DNA from: Lepeophtheirus salmonis
Lineage: Eukaryota; Arthropoda; Copepoda; Siphonostomatoida; Caligidae
DNA length: 64,000 nucleotides
Reading direction: 5' to 3'
Assembly: GCF_016086655.4 (NCBI RefSeq)
Contig: NC_052131.2
Coordinates: 8,601,940-8,665,939 of the forward strand
Of the stretch, positions 47,943 to 60,999 are shown piece after piece. The translations under genes were made by a program, and so were the position numbers. Under the pieces are notes generated by a model, which worked only from the letters and a program-made list of their open reading frames with translations, was not told the origin of the DNA and made no database searches. Numbering within the stretch: the stretch's first letter is position 1; every line of letters starts with the position of its first letter.

Positions 47943-50900
47943 GTAAGAAGCTTTAATTATTTGTCTAAGAAAAAAAAATCCCACCTTTGAATATTTTTCA
48001 TATCATGGGATCAATATTATCTTTGATACATTGGAACAGTTGTTTTCTCTATTTGATTTTAATTACAATTTCCTATTTTTTAAAACAACGATAACTAGTG
48101 CCTACTTGAGCTGAAAGTTGAACAATCATCATTTAAATCTAGGGGGAATCAAGGCATTTTATATTTAAATCTAAATTACAGAAAAATAACTTACCCCAGG
48201 TTTTATTTAATTAATTAGCCTTTTAGTCAATGAATACATATATTTTGTGTACAAATTTTCTTTCTCTAATCCAAATCATCCCCGAGTAATTGAACGGAAC
48301 GTGAATAACTTAAACTTTGTATGAATCCCTTATAGTATTTTAATGAAAGGATATTGTGTTTATTATATACTATTCATTATGACAAAATTGCAACAAGAAC
48401 TCAATCATTTATAATTATTATAAACCTTTTGAGTACTTGTAAAAATAACTCATTATTTGTTAGAAACTTGTCTTTCTTCATAAAAAAGGATTTAACAAAT
48501 TATTCGAAATAATTGGCATAGCCCTTATATAAGTACAAATAAATACTAGGCCTAGTTGCACATTTATTATAAAAATCACTATATTGTTTGTCATGAAAAC
48601 TCAAGTCATTTTACTTTACATAAAAGAATATATCAAATATATATTTGTTTATGAAGCAAATATGTATAAAATAATGTAACTAAATCGCGTAATATTGACA
48701 TAAAATATTGTTTCTAAATTATATATATTTGCATGTCATACTTTTTTTTTCTTTTTCTTTTTTTTTATATACAAATGCATTGCTCAGCGATAAATATACT
48801 TAATTTGTCTGAAGATATGTTGTGTGAAAATATGTAAGGTATGCTTTGATAACAAATGGGGCAGTTAATTAAAACATATAACATTGACCAGTAAAAGTCT
48901 TGTAATGTAAATATGTCAAATGTATTGTAATGTACTAACAACTTATTCTTTAAGCAAAAAAAAAAAAAAACTAATTACATATTCCGTAAATATACGTGTG
49001 TCCATTTCGATAGGGAAAAAAATGATTTAAAAATATATATACAAACATATTTGTGTATATATAACCCTGTTAACGAACAAAATAAATAAAATAGGAATAT
49101 GATATACAGATATTAGAGTTGGGTTTCGGTCTGGTCTGTATTCTAAGGGTTTTCTTTACACAAGATCATCAATCCATTCCTAATTTTCTAAGGGAAATGA
49201 AGCTCCCAGATGAAGAAATTGCATTTAATTTGTTTTACAACATTATGATGTATAAGAGATCGTTACAATTTTTGTTGGACTGGACTAATTTCATTCTTTA
49301 AAGAAGTATGGTCTAGACCAATTGCACAAAAATATAGTCTCATATAAAATTGTGGAAGAGTAGAGTGATATAATACAAAAAAAAAATGATGGTGTTATGT
49401 ATAACTTATAATTATTGATGTAAATCGTGTGAACTTGTTAGCTGGCCTGTTTTTTTTTCTTTTAATTGGTAATATAAAGAAGTTATTTTCTTTATCTAAG
49501 CAGTTGTAATTATAAGTTTATTCCTGAGTAGTGAACATCCTTTCCTAAATTAAATTCAATTATATTCAAAACATGATATGCTCATAAAAGAAAGAACATA
49601 ATGCTGAGGATTTGTTGCAAAATTTTGGACTCAAAGTAGAATTAGTGATCACATTAGAGTAATTCTAGCAAATGTCCTTGTTTATGTTCTTTAGTCCTTC
49701 CCCCATTCTCATAGAGGATTGTAGATGATCTAATGAAACGTCATAAGTATTATTCATTCTCTCCTCCAAAATATTCTTCAAATTGCCAAGATTACCTTGT
49801 TGATTTTCGGTATCCTTATTTTTAACGTGATCGTTATGCACACTATTTTCATGAATACGTATTATTCAACGAATGTGGTCATCGAACCACTTTTTATATA
49901 CTATCTTAAGTCTTCCCGATGATTATATACTTTTTTTTGTGTTCCTTCAATTGGCTGGATAGAATACACTGTATAAGTAGACATTATCGTATTACATTTA
50001 GCTCTGTCTGACCTAGGAATTGTCTCTGACATCCATATACATTATGTATGTATGTTTCCTTCTCAAAGAATGACCAAAACACCAATTTAGAGTTTGTCTA
50101 AGAATATAGACATTTGATGAGTATAGCGAGACCGAAAAATCAGTTAGTGTTTTGAAATCGATTAAAATCGCTTAATAGTCTGAGATCGTTCAAGTTTATA
50201 AAAATTCACAGTCTATTTTGATGTCTACTATCGATGTTTCTGATGATTGAATAATAATTCCATAGTTGGAATAAATGATTTTGAGTTTCTTTCTTTCTTC
50301 TTTCTTTTTACAGATGAAAGGTTGCGAGATGCAATTAAGGTAACGACTTGCGTGATCTTGAACAAAATAATGATATAAGTTGGTCTAAAAATCATTACAG
50401 AACTGAAAAAAAATATTCGTCTCAGACCAAGAGTCAACAATAATCAGGGGCGGCGTTCACAAGGGAGGGGCAGTATTCCCCTCCCAATTAAGGAATTTTT
50501 GGTTTTTTTACTAGAAATGATAGTTTTTGAAATTCTATTTAATTTTTGTTTTATTTTAAAAAAAATAATTAAGTTTTTCAAAAAACAAGCCCCCCAAAAA
50601 AAAAAAAAAATAATATATATATATATACTCCTGCAGACCCCACCCCTTCTAATAGATATATGGTTAGAGGTAAGAAGCATGTTGTCAAAATGATTTAATA
50701 TCACATTAGTGATGGTGCATAATTTTTATTTCTAATTATTGCTTATATAACTTTTTATCACATAAAAGTATCAATAAAAGCAGCATTAGACATAAATACT
50801 TTTAACTATCTTGTCCAATTTGAAATGGAGTTGAAATTGAGGAGAGGAAGTCAGGTCCTAAGAAATATAACTTATTAAAATATGTTATATGACTCATTGT

Positions 50901-51306
50901 ACGCTCTAAAAAGTTAGTAGAGAGAAGTTAACGAATATATTTTTAGCCTCAAGCAATATGAATGTGTACAACAGTCCAAAAGTTACAAAAAGACTATACA
51001 ATGCCCAATATACTTCAACCCATAAATCATGTTGATATTTTTTGGCACAGTGTAGTTTTAAGGGTTAAAATAATTTGTATGTTTCTTTTAAAGACATAAA
51101 CAAACAGTTTATATACTATGAAGGTATATGCATAAGAACATTATTGTATATATCTTGAAAAGGAAAGGATATTTTCATGTCAAATAGGAAAGTACATTAT
51201 CTTGAAATGAAAAATAGATAAAGACTGAAAAAATATTATGATTTCATCCATTATGTACAAATATATTATGTAGATTCTACAAATGATTACTTTTAATAAC
51301 CTTTAG
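47943..51306 (+). other. Myosin intron 1, no coding content recognised
   Basis: About 3.4 kb of AT-rich DNA. It holds poly-A/T tracts, a copy of the GC-ended AT-rich repeat at 50450-50650, and a 26-base segment (50314-50339) framed by a strong polypyrimidine/CAG acceptor and a GTAACG donor that could be an optional exon. Muscle enhancers would be expected in such an intron, but no specific site could be assigned. Confidence 0.5.
50450..50650 (+). repeat. AT-rich repeat with GC-rich ends, in myosin intron 1
   Basis: AGGGGCGGCGTTCACAAGGG opens the copy; CTCCTGCAGACCCCACCCC closes it. Only about 130 bp of A/T-run units remain. Confidence 0.6.
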
Positions 51307-51331
51307 GACAAATCAATAAATATCTCTCATC
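51307..51331 (+). other. Myosin 5' UTR portion in exon 2
   Basis: The acceptor ending CCTTTAG at 51306 leaves 25 bases of leader before the ATG at 51332. The leader has no other ATG. The bases before the start (CATC) include the A at -3 typical of arthropod starts. Confidence 0.7.
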
Positions 51332-54300
51332 ATGCCTGGCAACATAAAATTAGGTGCTTCAAATGAGCCGGATCCAGATCCAGCCCCATTTCTGTACGTT
51401 TCATTTGATATGAAACGTAATGATCAACTTAAACCATACGATGCTAAAAAATCCGTTTGGTGCCCTGGTGAGGAAGGAGGTTTTGTTGAAGGGCTTTTGC
51501 AGTCCGACGATGGCAAAAAAGCTGTTGTTCTAGTGGGGCATGAAGTAAGTCCAATTTAAACTTTGTGCAGATCCTTCCAGATTTTAAAAGGAATTATTTC
51601 ATTAATCTCTTTTAGAAAAAAGTATGCAAAAGCGATCAAGTTGCACAAGTGAATCCACCAAAGTTTGAAAAATGTGAGGACATGTCGAATCTGACTTACT
51701 TGAATGAGGCTTCTGTTCTCTGGAATTTGAAGAGTCGTTACATTGCTAAGATGATTTATGTAAGGGATATTTGTTTTTTTCACTGCCAAAATATACAAAC
51801 ATCCCCTTTATTATTTTTGATTTTAGACATATTCTGGATTATTTTGTGTGGCTGTGAATCCATATCAGAGATATCCTATATACACTCCAACAACAGTTAA
51901 ACTCTACTTGGGCAAAAGAAGAACTGAGGTACCCCCTCATCTCTTTGCTGTATCTGATACGGCTTATAGAAATATGCTTTCAAGTAAGTAAGCGCTCGAG
52001 TGTCCATTTAATTGTAATTATATGTACATATATAAAGTGACCGTTTAAATGTTTTCTTTCTCTTCCCCCCACCCCACTATTTTTTAGATGGGTCAAATCA
52101 AAGTTTACTCATTACGTAAGTAACAGTATATCGTCTGCATACCTGTCTAGATAAATATGCATTTATTTTCCTTAGGGGTGAATCCGGTGCTGGAAAAACT
52201 GAGAACACAAAGAAAGTAATTGCTTACTTTGCCATGGTTGGAGCAAGAGAGGATAAAAAGTCCAAAGTTAAAGTATCTCTTGAAGATCAAATTGTGCAAA
52301 CAAATCCTATTCTTGAAGCTTTTGGCAATGCCAAAACAGCTAGGAATGATAATTCCTCACGTTTTGTAAGAGAACGTCAAAGCAATAAAACAAAGTGGCG
52401 AAACCAAATTTATTTGGCTATGTGAAACTTAATAATTCCATTGATGGTATCAAAGTAGGGCTAGATTAAACTTATTTATGAAATGAACAAACATTGAACA
52501 ACTTTTGATTATTTTAGACCCACTTCTATAGGTCTACAGATTTCTTCATGTTCTCAAAAAGTAAAAAAAATAATCATAGAAGTTGTGTATTTAGTTATAG
52601 AGTAATATCCTCAGCACTAAATTTGAAGGGGGAATCTCATAGTTATAATTTCGCCACTTGGTTTATATCTTTGAAGACCACAAACACGAATTAAAAAACT
52701 TTATTTAATATTTATTTATTGTTGCCTCTAGGGAAAGTTTATTCGAATCCATTTCAATATTCAAGGAAAATTGGCAGGTTGTGACATTGAGACGTATCTC
52801 CTTGAAAAATCTCGTATCACCTTTCAACAAGAAGTTGAGAGATCCTATCATATTTTCTATCAAATGTTTCAAAAAGCCGTTCCGGATTTGAAGGATGCTT
52901 GCCATTTAAGCAATGATATTTATGACTATCACTATGTAAGTCAAGGAAAGACATCCGTGCCGTCCATCGATGACAATGAGGATCTTGAGTTTACTCATGA
53001 TGCCTTCAATATTCTTCATTTTTCCAATGAAGAAACTTATAATATCTACAAAATAACAGCAGCAGTTATGCACATGGGTGAAATGGTAAGATGTTTTTAC
53101 AACATGAAAATAGTTATTTTCACAATCAAAAAATATTTAAATCTTCTAGAAATTCAAACAAAAAGGCCGGGAAGAACAATGTGAGCCAGATGCCATGGAT
53201 AAAGCAGAAAAAGTTGGAGATCTTCTTGGTGTTGATCCAGAGACTCTCATTAAATCGTTCTGTAAACCCAAGATAAAAGTTGGAACTGAATGGGTTACCA
53301 AGGGACAAAATATTGAACAATCCACTTCATCCGTTGCCGGAGTAGCAAGAGGACTGTACGACCGAATTTTTAGATTTCTCGTTGAGAAATGTAACTTGAC
53401 TCTTGTAGATAAATCTATGAAGAAAGTATTTTTTATTGGTGTACTTGATATTGCCGGATTTGAAATCTTTAACGTAATGAATTAGATATATTATATTACA
53501 ACTCATCCATACTGATCAATTTTATCATTTCAGTACAATGGATTTGAACAACTCTGTATCAATTTCTGCAATGAGAAGCTGCAACAGTTCTTTAACCATC
53601 ACATGTTCGTATTAGAGCAAGAAGAATATTTGAAGGAGGGGATAGATTGGGAAATGGTGGATTTTGGAATGGATCTTCAATCCTGTATCACAATGTTTGA
53701 AAAGCCCATGGGGATTTTAGCTATCCTTGAGGAAGAATCCCTTTTCCCCAAAGCAACAGATAAAACATTTGAGGACAAGCTTAAGACAAATCATTTAGGA
53801 AAATCAAGCAATTTTACAAAAGCATCTACAAAGACAGACAAATCCGCTCACTTTGCCATTGTTCATTATGCTGGGACAGTATCTTACAATTTAACTGGAT
53901 GGCTTGAAAAAAACAAGGATCCCCTTAATGAAACAGTCGTTGAGCTATTTAAAAATGGTAGCAACAAACTTACTGTTCATATTTTTGCAGATCATCCGGG
54001 GCAAGGATCCCAGCCACATGACGATGCTAAAGGGAAAAAGGGTGGAAAAAAGGCTAAGGGTGGCCACAAAACCGTCTCATCCTTTTATAAATTACAGCTT
54101 GACTCTCTCATGTCAACTCTTCACGCAACAGAGCCCCACTTTATTCGTTGTATTGTTCCAAACGGAAATAAGGCTCCTGGAGAAATTGACTCTGCTCTAG
54201 TACTTCATCAGCTGACTTGTAATGGTGTACTTGAAGGAATTCGTATTTGTATGAGAGGATTTCCCAATAGAATGCCTTTTAGTGATTTTTGCAGTCGATA

Positions 54301-54555
54301 CATGATTTTAGAGAATTCGAAAATCAAATCCTCCAATATGAAGGATCCTCAAAAGATAACTGAATTAATTTGTACAAGCAAAATTGATAAAGAAAAGTTT
54401 AGAGTGGGTCATACAAAAATCTTCTTTAGAGCTGGTGTTTTGGGTTATTTAGAAGAAGTAAGAGATGACATTGTAATCAAACTTGTTAGATTTCTGCAAG
54501 GTCAAATATTTGGACTTTTAGCTCGACGGGAATACTCTAGAAAGAAGAAACAAAG
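51332..54555 (+). other. Mhc: Myosin motor domain and first IQ (coding exons 1-8)
   Basis: These eight exons encode residues 1 to about 810: the SH3-like N-terminal subdomain (about 30-80), the ATPase core, the relay (ending [15 protein letters not shown]), the actin-binding loop ([15 protein letters not shown]) and the converter. Switch I is split by intron 6 between SSRF and GKF. Switch II ends exactly at the intron 8 boundary. The first light-chain site reads [14 protein letters not shown], which fits the essential-light-chain IQ only loosely. Loop 2 contains a run rich in Gly and Lys, as in other muscle myosins. Expected catalytic residues in the P-loop, switch I and switch II are all present, so the head is predicted to be an active ATPase. 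Confidence 0.93.
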
Positions 54556-57500
54556 GTACATCACATTTACGATTAAATCTGAAACCCTGTATAACTAAAT
54601 ATTTTTCTTTTTTAGAGAATACTTAAAGGTCATTCAAAGAAATTTCCGAAAGTATATGCGACTTCGGAATTGGGGATGGTTCAGTATCATTCAAAAAACG
54701 AGACCCCTTATTGGAATGGTTAATATTGAGGAAGAAATTAAAGTTCTAGAGGATCAAGCTCAAATGGCCGTCGAAGAAGTTGAAAATGAAAAGAAAGTAA
54801 CAGAGGCTCTAGAGAAGGAAAATATAGATTTACTTGAGAAAAAAGCTGCTCTATTAAAGAGAGTAAAATTGGAGCAAGGGGATTTGAGTACCTATCAGGA
54901 GAGGAATGCAAAAGCATCCGCTCAAAAGGCAGATTTGGAGGCGCAACTCATTGACTGTCAAGATAAACTATCCAACGAGGAAAAGAAGAAACATCAAATT
55001 TCATCACAAAAGAAATCATTAGAAAAGGATGTGAATAATCTTAGAAGAGAAGTGAGTGAACTAGAGGAGCAAATCATTAGAGCTGAGAATGAAAAAGCAA
55101 GTCGAGATCACACCCTTCGTTCTCTAAACGATGACATTACCAACCAGGATGAAATCATATCAAAGCTCAACAAGGAAAAGAAATACATTCAAGAGAACAA
55201 TAACAAGATTGGTGATGATTTACAAGTAGCAGACGACAAGGTTTCTCATTTAAATATGGTTAAAAGTAAGCTTGAGCAAACCATGGATGAAATGGAAGAA
55301 GCATTGGAAAAAGAAAAAAGATATAGAAATGATTCAGAAAAGAACAAGCGTAAATTTGAAACGGAATTAAAAGTAAGTCAAGAGCATGTTGCGGATTTGG
55401 AGCGATCCAAAAAGGAATCAGAGTCCAGTCTCATAAGAAGAGAAAAAGATATCCTCGAAATGAACAGCAAACTTGAATGTGAACAATCACAAGCTGGAAA
55501 ACTAACTCGAAATATCAAAGAATTGCAAGCGCGAGTGGAAGAATGGGAAGAAGAGCTAGAGGCTGAGCGCCAAGGAAGAGCCAAATCGGAGAGACAGCGT
55601 TCTGATCTTAATAGGGAATTAGAAGAACTGACAGAAAGGCTTGAGGAAGCTTCAGGGGCTACTGCGGCACAAATTGAATTAAATAAAAAGAGGGAGGCGG
55701 AGGTGTTAAGACTCCGAAAGGATTTGGAAGAAGCCTCAATTCAACAAGAAGCAATCATTCTCAGTCTTAAGAAGAAGCATCATGATGCCATCTCTGAAAT
55801 GACTGAGCAAATTGATCAGTTAAACAAACTGAAATCAAAGTAAGTAAATTTTTAATAGTTTCTCAGACTAACTCACATGATTCAATTTTGTTTTAACAGA
55901 GCTGAAAATGAAAAAATGACAATTAAGATGCAAACGGATGATTTGAAAGCTGCCCACGATCATTTAATGGCCGAAAAGGTACCAATAATTGTCATCATTT
56001 CTAATAACCTAATATTATAACCCTTTGAATTGATAGGCCTCGGCCGAAAAGAACAATAAGAACCTTCAATCCCAAAATATGAACATTAACAAAAAAATTG
56101 CTGAATGTTCAATGCAATTGCAAGACTTGGAAGAAAGGAACAAGAAACTCCTTATGGGTAACTCAGAATTACTTCGTTGTCTTGATGATGTCGAGTCCAA
56201 TATTTCCATCATGAATAAAAGTAAAATCGAGCTAACCAATCAACTTGATGATGCTAAAAGACTCTGTGATGATGAAGCAAAGGAAAGGCAGTCTCTACTG
56301 GGAAGATATCGTAACTTGGAGCATGAATATGATGGTACAAGAGCTATTCTAGAAGAAGAGATCTCCGCCAAGGAAGATCTTATTCGACAATTCAAAAAGG
56401 CTGAAAATGAAACTTGTCATTGGAGATTAAAAGTAAGTTATTTTTGACACAAGTAAATATAAATTTTCTTTGCATAATGAATTGGTTCTTAGGACATGTC
56501 ATTTATGACTGAAGATATATTTCTATAATTTGTCAATAGTCATTTTATATGCAAATTATTCTAAGAGATATTTGCAAACAATTATTGAATGTATGCAGCG
56601 TTTTTAGGTACAATATAATTAACAATAAGTTGCTTATTCTTTTTGTAAAAGAGAGTCATCCACATTGACTATGCCTTTGAAAGAGAGAGTCACATTTCAA
56701 AATTATAAAATGATTGAAAACTCACCAAAAATGTGATTCTATTTTTATACTCACTACGACAATGTAGACATAAATGTCGTTATCTTATATATATTTATCC
56801 TCAATTTTAGTATGAGCAGGATGGCATAGCCAAGATTGAGGAGTTGGAAAATTCCAAATTGAAGTTACAAGCTAGACTCACTGAATGTGAAGGCACACTC
56901 GAGAACTTAAATAACAAAATGATTCAATTAGATAAGGCTAAGACAAAACTTCAAAAGGACATTGAAGAATTCGGAACGGAAGTGGATCACGCCAACATTA
57001 AAAATGGTCAAATTGACAAAAAGATTCGCCAATTTGACAAGATCATCATTGAATGGAAACAAAAGACAGATCATTTATCCTCTGAGTTGGATAATTCTCA
57101 GAAGGAGTGCCGTAATGTCAGCTCTGAACTGTTTAGAGTGAAGGGAGGCTATGAGGAAGCGACTAATCAATTTTCTGAAGTTAAAAAAGAGAATATGAAT
57201 TTGACTGACGAGATCAAGGATATTATGGAGCAAATTAATGAGGGTGGTCGTTCCATCCATGAGATTGAAAAGCAAAGGAAGAGGTTGGAGTCAGAAAAGA
57301 AGGAACTCCAATCTGCCTTGGAAGAGGCAGAATCTGCACTGGAAAGTGAAGAAAACAAAAATCTAAGAGCACAAATGGAAATCAATCAAGTACGACAGGA
57401 ACTGGAGCGGCGAATTAATGAAAAGGACGAAGAATTCGAAATGGTTAAAAAGAGTCACATTAAACTAGCAGAGCAAATGCAAAATAGTTTGGAAGCAGAG

Positions 57501-60500
57501 AGTAAGGCTAAGGCAGAAACACTTCGATCAAAGAAGAAACTTGAGGCAGATATTCAGGAATTGGAGAGGGCTTTAGAGCATGCCAATATCACACATGCTG
57601 AAAATCAAAAAAACATTTCCAAGTACCAAGACAATATCCGTTCTACAACTCTGAGATTGGAGGATGAACACAAGACAAAGGGTATGATGAGAGAAAATTT
57701 GATTAGCTCAGATAGAAGAACACATTCACTCCAGAACTCCCTGGAAGAAGCGAAAACATTATTGGAACAAGCGGATCGTGCTAGGCGTGCAGCAGAGCAT
57801 GAGCTGAATGACTGTCACGAATCCATGAATGATCTCTCAGTTCAAAATCAGTCTCTTGCGGCCACAAAAAGAAAGATTCAATCCGAAACAGACAATATAA
57901 AGGTAAAATTAGGCATATGATTGGTTTAAGATAAATTATTGATAATGTTTCTTGTGATTGAGTATAGCAAGAAGTAGAATATATGAACTCCGAGGCAACA
58001 ATGGCTGAAGAAAAGGCGAAAAATGCAATGATGGACGCTGCTAAATTGGCGGAAGAGTTAAGGGCTGAGCAAGATATGACTATCAAGATCGAGAACGAAA
58101 GAAAGGCGATTGAGGCACAAGTTAAAGATTTACAAGTAATATATTTTTTTTTTTGTAAAACTACATAGTGTGTACTTATATGATGAGTCACATACTAGCC
58201 AATGAATAAGAAAGCTCTTTTAAAGAAAAGGTTAAATAAAAATAGTCGAGGCTATGCATCTATGTTATATATATTTATAGTGTGTAAGCCTTCCTTATAA
58301 ATGTCACAAAGTGGAAAATGTAAAAATTATACCTCACCCAAAAAGCTACAATTTTATATCATAATCATAATACAATATTTGCCTAACTTCGTTTGAATTA
58401 TTAAAGCAAAAGTTACGATAAACACTGACACACCTGCAAAAATGAAATTGACCCATTTGATTTCCATTTAAGAAAATTTCTGTATTTCACATTTTTTTTG
58501 TAGTTATTGGTAATTCATGATAAAAAAAAAAAAACATATCTAATAGAGAGCAAATTAATCAGTGCCATAAACTGAGGGTACGCAGGATTATATATATATC
58601 AATTTATTTTTGGAGGAGGGGCCTTATAATTTTTCGGAAAAAAAATCCATAAGTTAAAATTTTTTGCAAAAAATTTTAAAAATTAAATTTCATATATTAA
58701 ATTTTTTGAAAAAAAATCAAAAATCCACAGCTATTTACAAGATTTTATTTTATTTTTTTATAATTTCCAAAATCTAGTGCTGCTCACAAAAAATTTAATT
58801 TTTGAACAAAAAAATAATTTTCAAATATGAAATTTTTTCGAAAAAAAATTAAAGAAATCCACGGTTATAGACTTTTTTTTTTCAATCCACAGCTGTTCAC
58901 ATAGAAATTATTTTTTTGCCAAAAATTTTCAAATATTTAATTTTTAGAAACAAAAATCAAAACATTACCGCTGTTCACACAAAATTAATTTTTTTTGAAA
59001 AAATTTCAAATGTTAAATGATCATTCAAAAGCAAAATTTCCTTAATTCGGGAGATACTTCAGCGGCTCCAGTCCCCTCCCTACGGACGCCCCTGATAAAT
59101 AATAAATTATTTTTCATTAAAGAAATATGCATTTATATATTCGTAACAATCACAATACCTAGATTCGATTAGATGAGGCAGAGACAAATGCTTTAAAGAA
59201 TGGGAAAAAGGTTGCACAGAAGTTAGAGACTCGAATAAGAGAACTTGAAGGTGAATTGGATGGGGAGCAGAGACGTCTTACGGACTGTGTAAAGAATCTC
59301 CGGAAGAATGAGAGAAAAATCAAGGATCTGGACTTTCAATCTGAAGAAGATAAGAAACAACAGCTGAATATGCAGGAATTGGTTGACCGGCTTCAAAATA
59401 AGGTACATTTTTGTTGTATATATTATGTAGTCCGTCAACACAGAAACAAGTTTGAATTATTGTTGACTAAATATTGAGTCGTAAGTACATTTGTGTTTTT
59501 CGTCGAATAGTAATCGCCCACTTCTATCAACAATTATTCTGTGGAATCATTTGTGTGTTGGAAATTGCACATAAAGTAGCAAAAATTCATTGACAAAAAA
59601 AAAGCCATCAAAATGTAGATTATAGACTATAGCTAACATTCTAGAGTATCCCAAATCATCCCAGAAATTTGGATATCATTCCTAAAATTGACGAAATACA
59701 CCTATGAATAGTTATGTAAAATGTTTGTATTTTTTTTCCAGCCCACTTTTTTGGATTTGGTAATCAGAGGAATGATTTTTCTTTTCCTCAGCTGTTGTCA
59801 TTATTACTATGTTTCGGAATAACAAACTTGTTTTCCTACAAATGGAAGTCCTTGTTTGACTCTGTGGAATTCCCAATATCTTGTTTATTCCCTTATTCCC
59901 ATCCCACCTTATCACAGCTGATTGTAGCTGAAATATTGAAAAATTATGACAGGTTAGCTGCTTTCCTCCAAATGGCTAAAGTTACCATGTTCATTTTCGG
60001 GTTTTTTAATAAGCCCAATATAAACACGTAAACACTCCCAATGAAGTATTCAACTATATTTATACGATGTAAACAAATCAGAGGAGTTCGCAGGATTATA
60101 TATTTGAATTGGTATTGGCTTGGTATTTGAAATTTTTTTAGAAAAAAAATCCATGAATTAAAAAATTTTTTAGAAAAATAAATGTCAAAAATACACAGCT
60201 ATCCACAAAATATTAAACTTAAAAAAAAATATATAAAAAAATATTAAATTCTTTGAAAAAAAAAATCAAAATTCCAGAGTTACTTAAAAAAACTTTAAAA
60301 TTTTAGAATTTTTTTCCAAAAAAATTTTATATATTACATCTTTGGAACAAAAATTCAAAAATCAACAACAGTTCACAAAAAAAAAAAATATCAAATATCA
60401 CATTTTTTATGAAAAAACAAAAATTCCTTATTCTAGGAGAGGCTACAGGGCCTCACCCCTACTCCCTGCTGACGCACCATCAAATAAATGAGAGATTTCT

Positions 60501-60789
60501 CTTTTTCTTATTTTTGTTGAAGATTGTTTTTGTGTTAACTCACCACATATGCATGCGTTGTTACAAACCCTTTACTACCTTTTGTATCAATTAGATTCGA
60601 AATTTCAAGAAACAAATTGAGGAAGCAGAGGAAATTGCTGCAATGAATTTATCCAAGTTCCGCAAGGCTCAATGTGAATTGGAAGAGGCCGAAGAGAGAG
60701 CGGATTTAAATGAACATGCTTTGTCCAAGTGCCGTGTTGTTGGGCGTTCAAATACTCCTAGCTATGATTCTAGAGGAGGTTTCTACTGA
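51332..60789 (+). CDS. Mhc: Muscle myosin II heavy chain, complete, 15 coding exons
   Basis: This gene encodes the actin-based motor and rod of muscle thick filaments. Coding exons: 51332-51544, 51616-51759, 51827-51983, 52088-52115, 52176-52365, 52732-53085, 53150-53473, 53534-54555, 54616-55839, 55900-55978, 56037-56432, 56811-57902, 57968-58135, 59163-59402 and 60595-60789. Every junction is GT-AG and keeps phase, giving 1,941 codons, a normal length for the family. Visible motifs: P-loop GESGAGKT (about residues 182-189), switch I NDNSSRF (238-244, followed at the splice junction by GKF), switch [10 protein letters not shown] (462-469), a Gly/Lys-rich loop 2 (about 626-650), the reactive-cysteine helix [11 protein letters not shown] (699-709), the head-rod proline (about 841) and then roughly 1,100 residues of heptad coiled coil. 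The start ATG is the first in the exon. No internal stop or frameshift is seen. Most introns are 58-104 bp; five are longer. Residues in the converter and first IQ differ from the usual muscle consensus, so it may be one of several paralogues. Confidence 0.96.
52377..52674. mobile_element. MITE-like insertion in myosin intron 6
   Basis: The ends TCAAAGCAATAAAACAAAGT (left, running into GGCGAAA) and the right-end complement TCAAAGATATAAACCAAGT-GGCGAAA form imperfect inverted repeats of about 26 bp around 245 bp of AT-rich DNA. It fills most of the 366-bp intron, while most neighbouring introns are 60-104 bp. The left end lies 11 bases from the splice donor. Confidence 0.45.
58575..59098 (-). 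repeat. AT-rich repeat with GC-rich ends, in myosin intron 14
   Basis: It begins ACGCAGGATTATATATATA and ends CTCCCTACGGACGCCCCTG, the reverse of the AGGGGCGTTCGCA terminus at 36.33 kb. It accounts for half of a 1,027-bp intron. Confidence 0.65.
60075..60475 (-). repeat. AT-rich repeat with GC-rich ends, in myosin intron 15
   Basis: It begins TTCGCAGGATTATATATTTG and ends CCCTACTCCCTGCTGACGCAC, the same orientation and ends as the intron 14 copy. Confidence 0.6.
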
Positions 60790-60990
60790 TACAATTTTTG
60801 GGATATTGGACCTGTTTTGAATGACCTGCTAAACGGAATAATTATAATTAAACTATCCATTTGTGAGACTATACAAAGAATACAAATTAACAATTTAAAA
60901 ATCGAAAAAGCACTGTAATATTTAACCTAATGTGTTCATAGACATTCATTTATTGTTTTATGACAAAAAAAGAATAAACGTAAAAGTGCA
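60790..60990 (+). terminator. Myosin 3' UTR with polyadenylation signal
   Basis: After the TGA at 60787-60789 the sequence becomes AT-rich with no coding potential. The canonical AATAAA is at 60973-60978, about 185 bases after the stop. The transcript probably ends at about 60,990-61,010. Confidence 0.65.
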
Positions 60991-60999
60991 TTTAAAATC

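Larger units (their letters stand above)
54616..60789 (+). other. Mhc: Myosin second IQ and coiled-coil rod (coding exons 9-15)
   Basis: The block opens with [16 protein letters not shown], a good regulatory-light-chain site with the hook-forming Trp pair, and then the head-rod proline. The rest is uninterrupted heptad sequence rich in Glu, Lys and Gln with almost no Pro, divided into two large exons (54616-55839, 56811-57902) and several small ones. The chain ends in a short non-helical tail, [13 protein letters not shown], before the TGA at 60787. Introns 14 and 15 (1,027 and 1,192 bp) are expanded by copies of an AT-rich repeat, while neighbouring introns stay near 60 bp. Confidence 0.93.

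Noticed and set aside
49119..49301. 60-codon frame in myosin intron 1
   Set aside because: No good splice sites in phase with myosin and no recognised motif.
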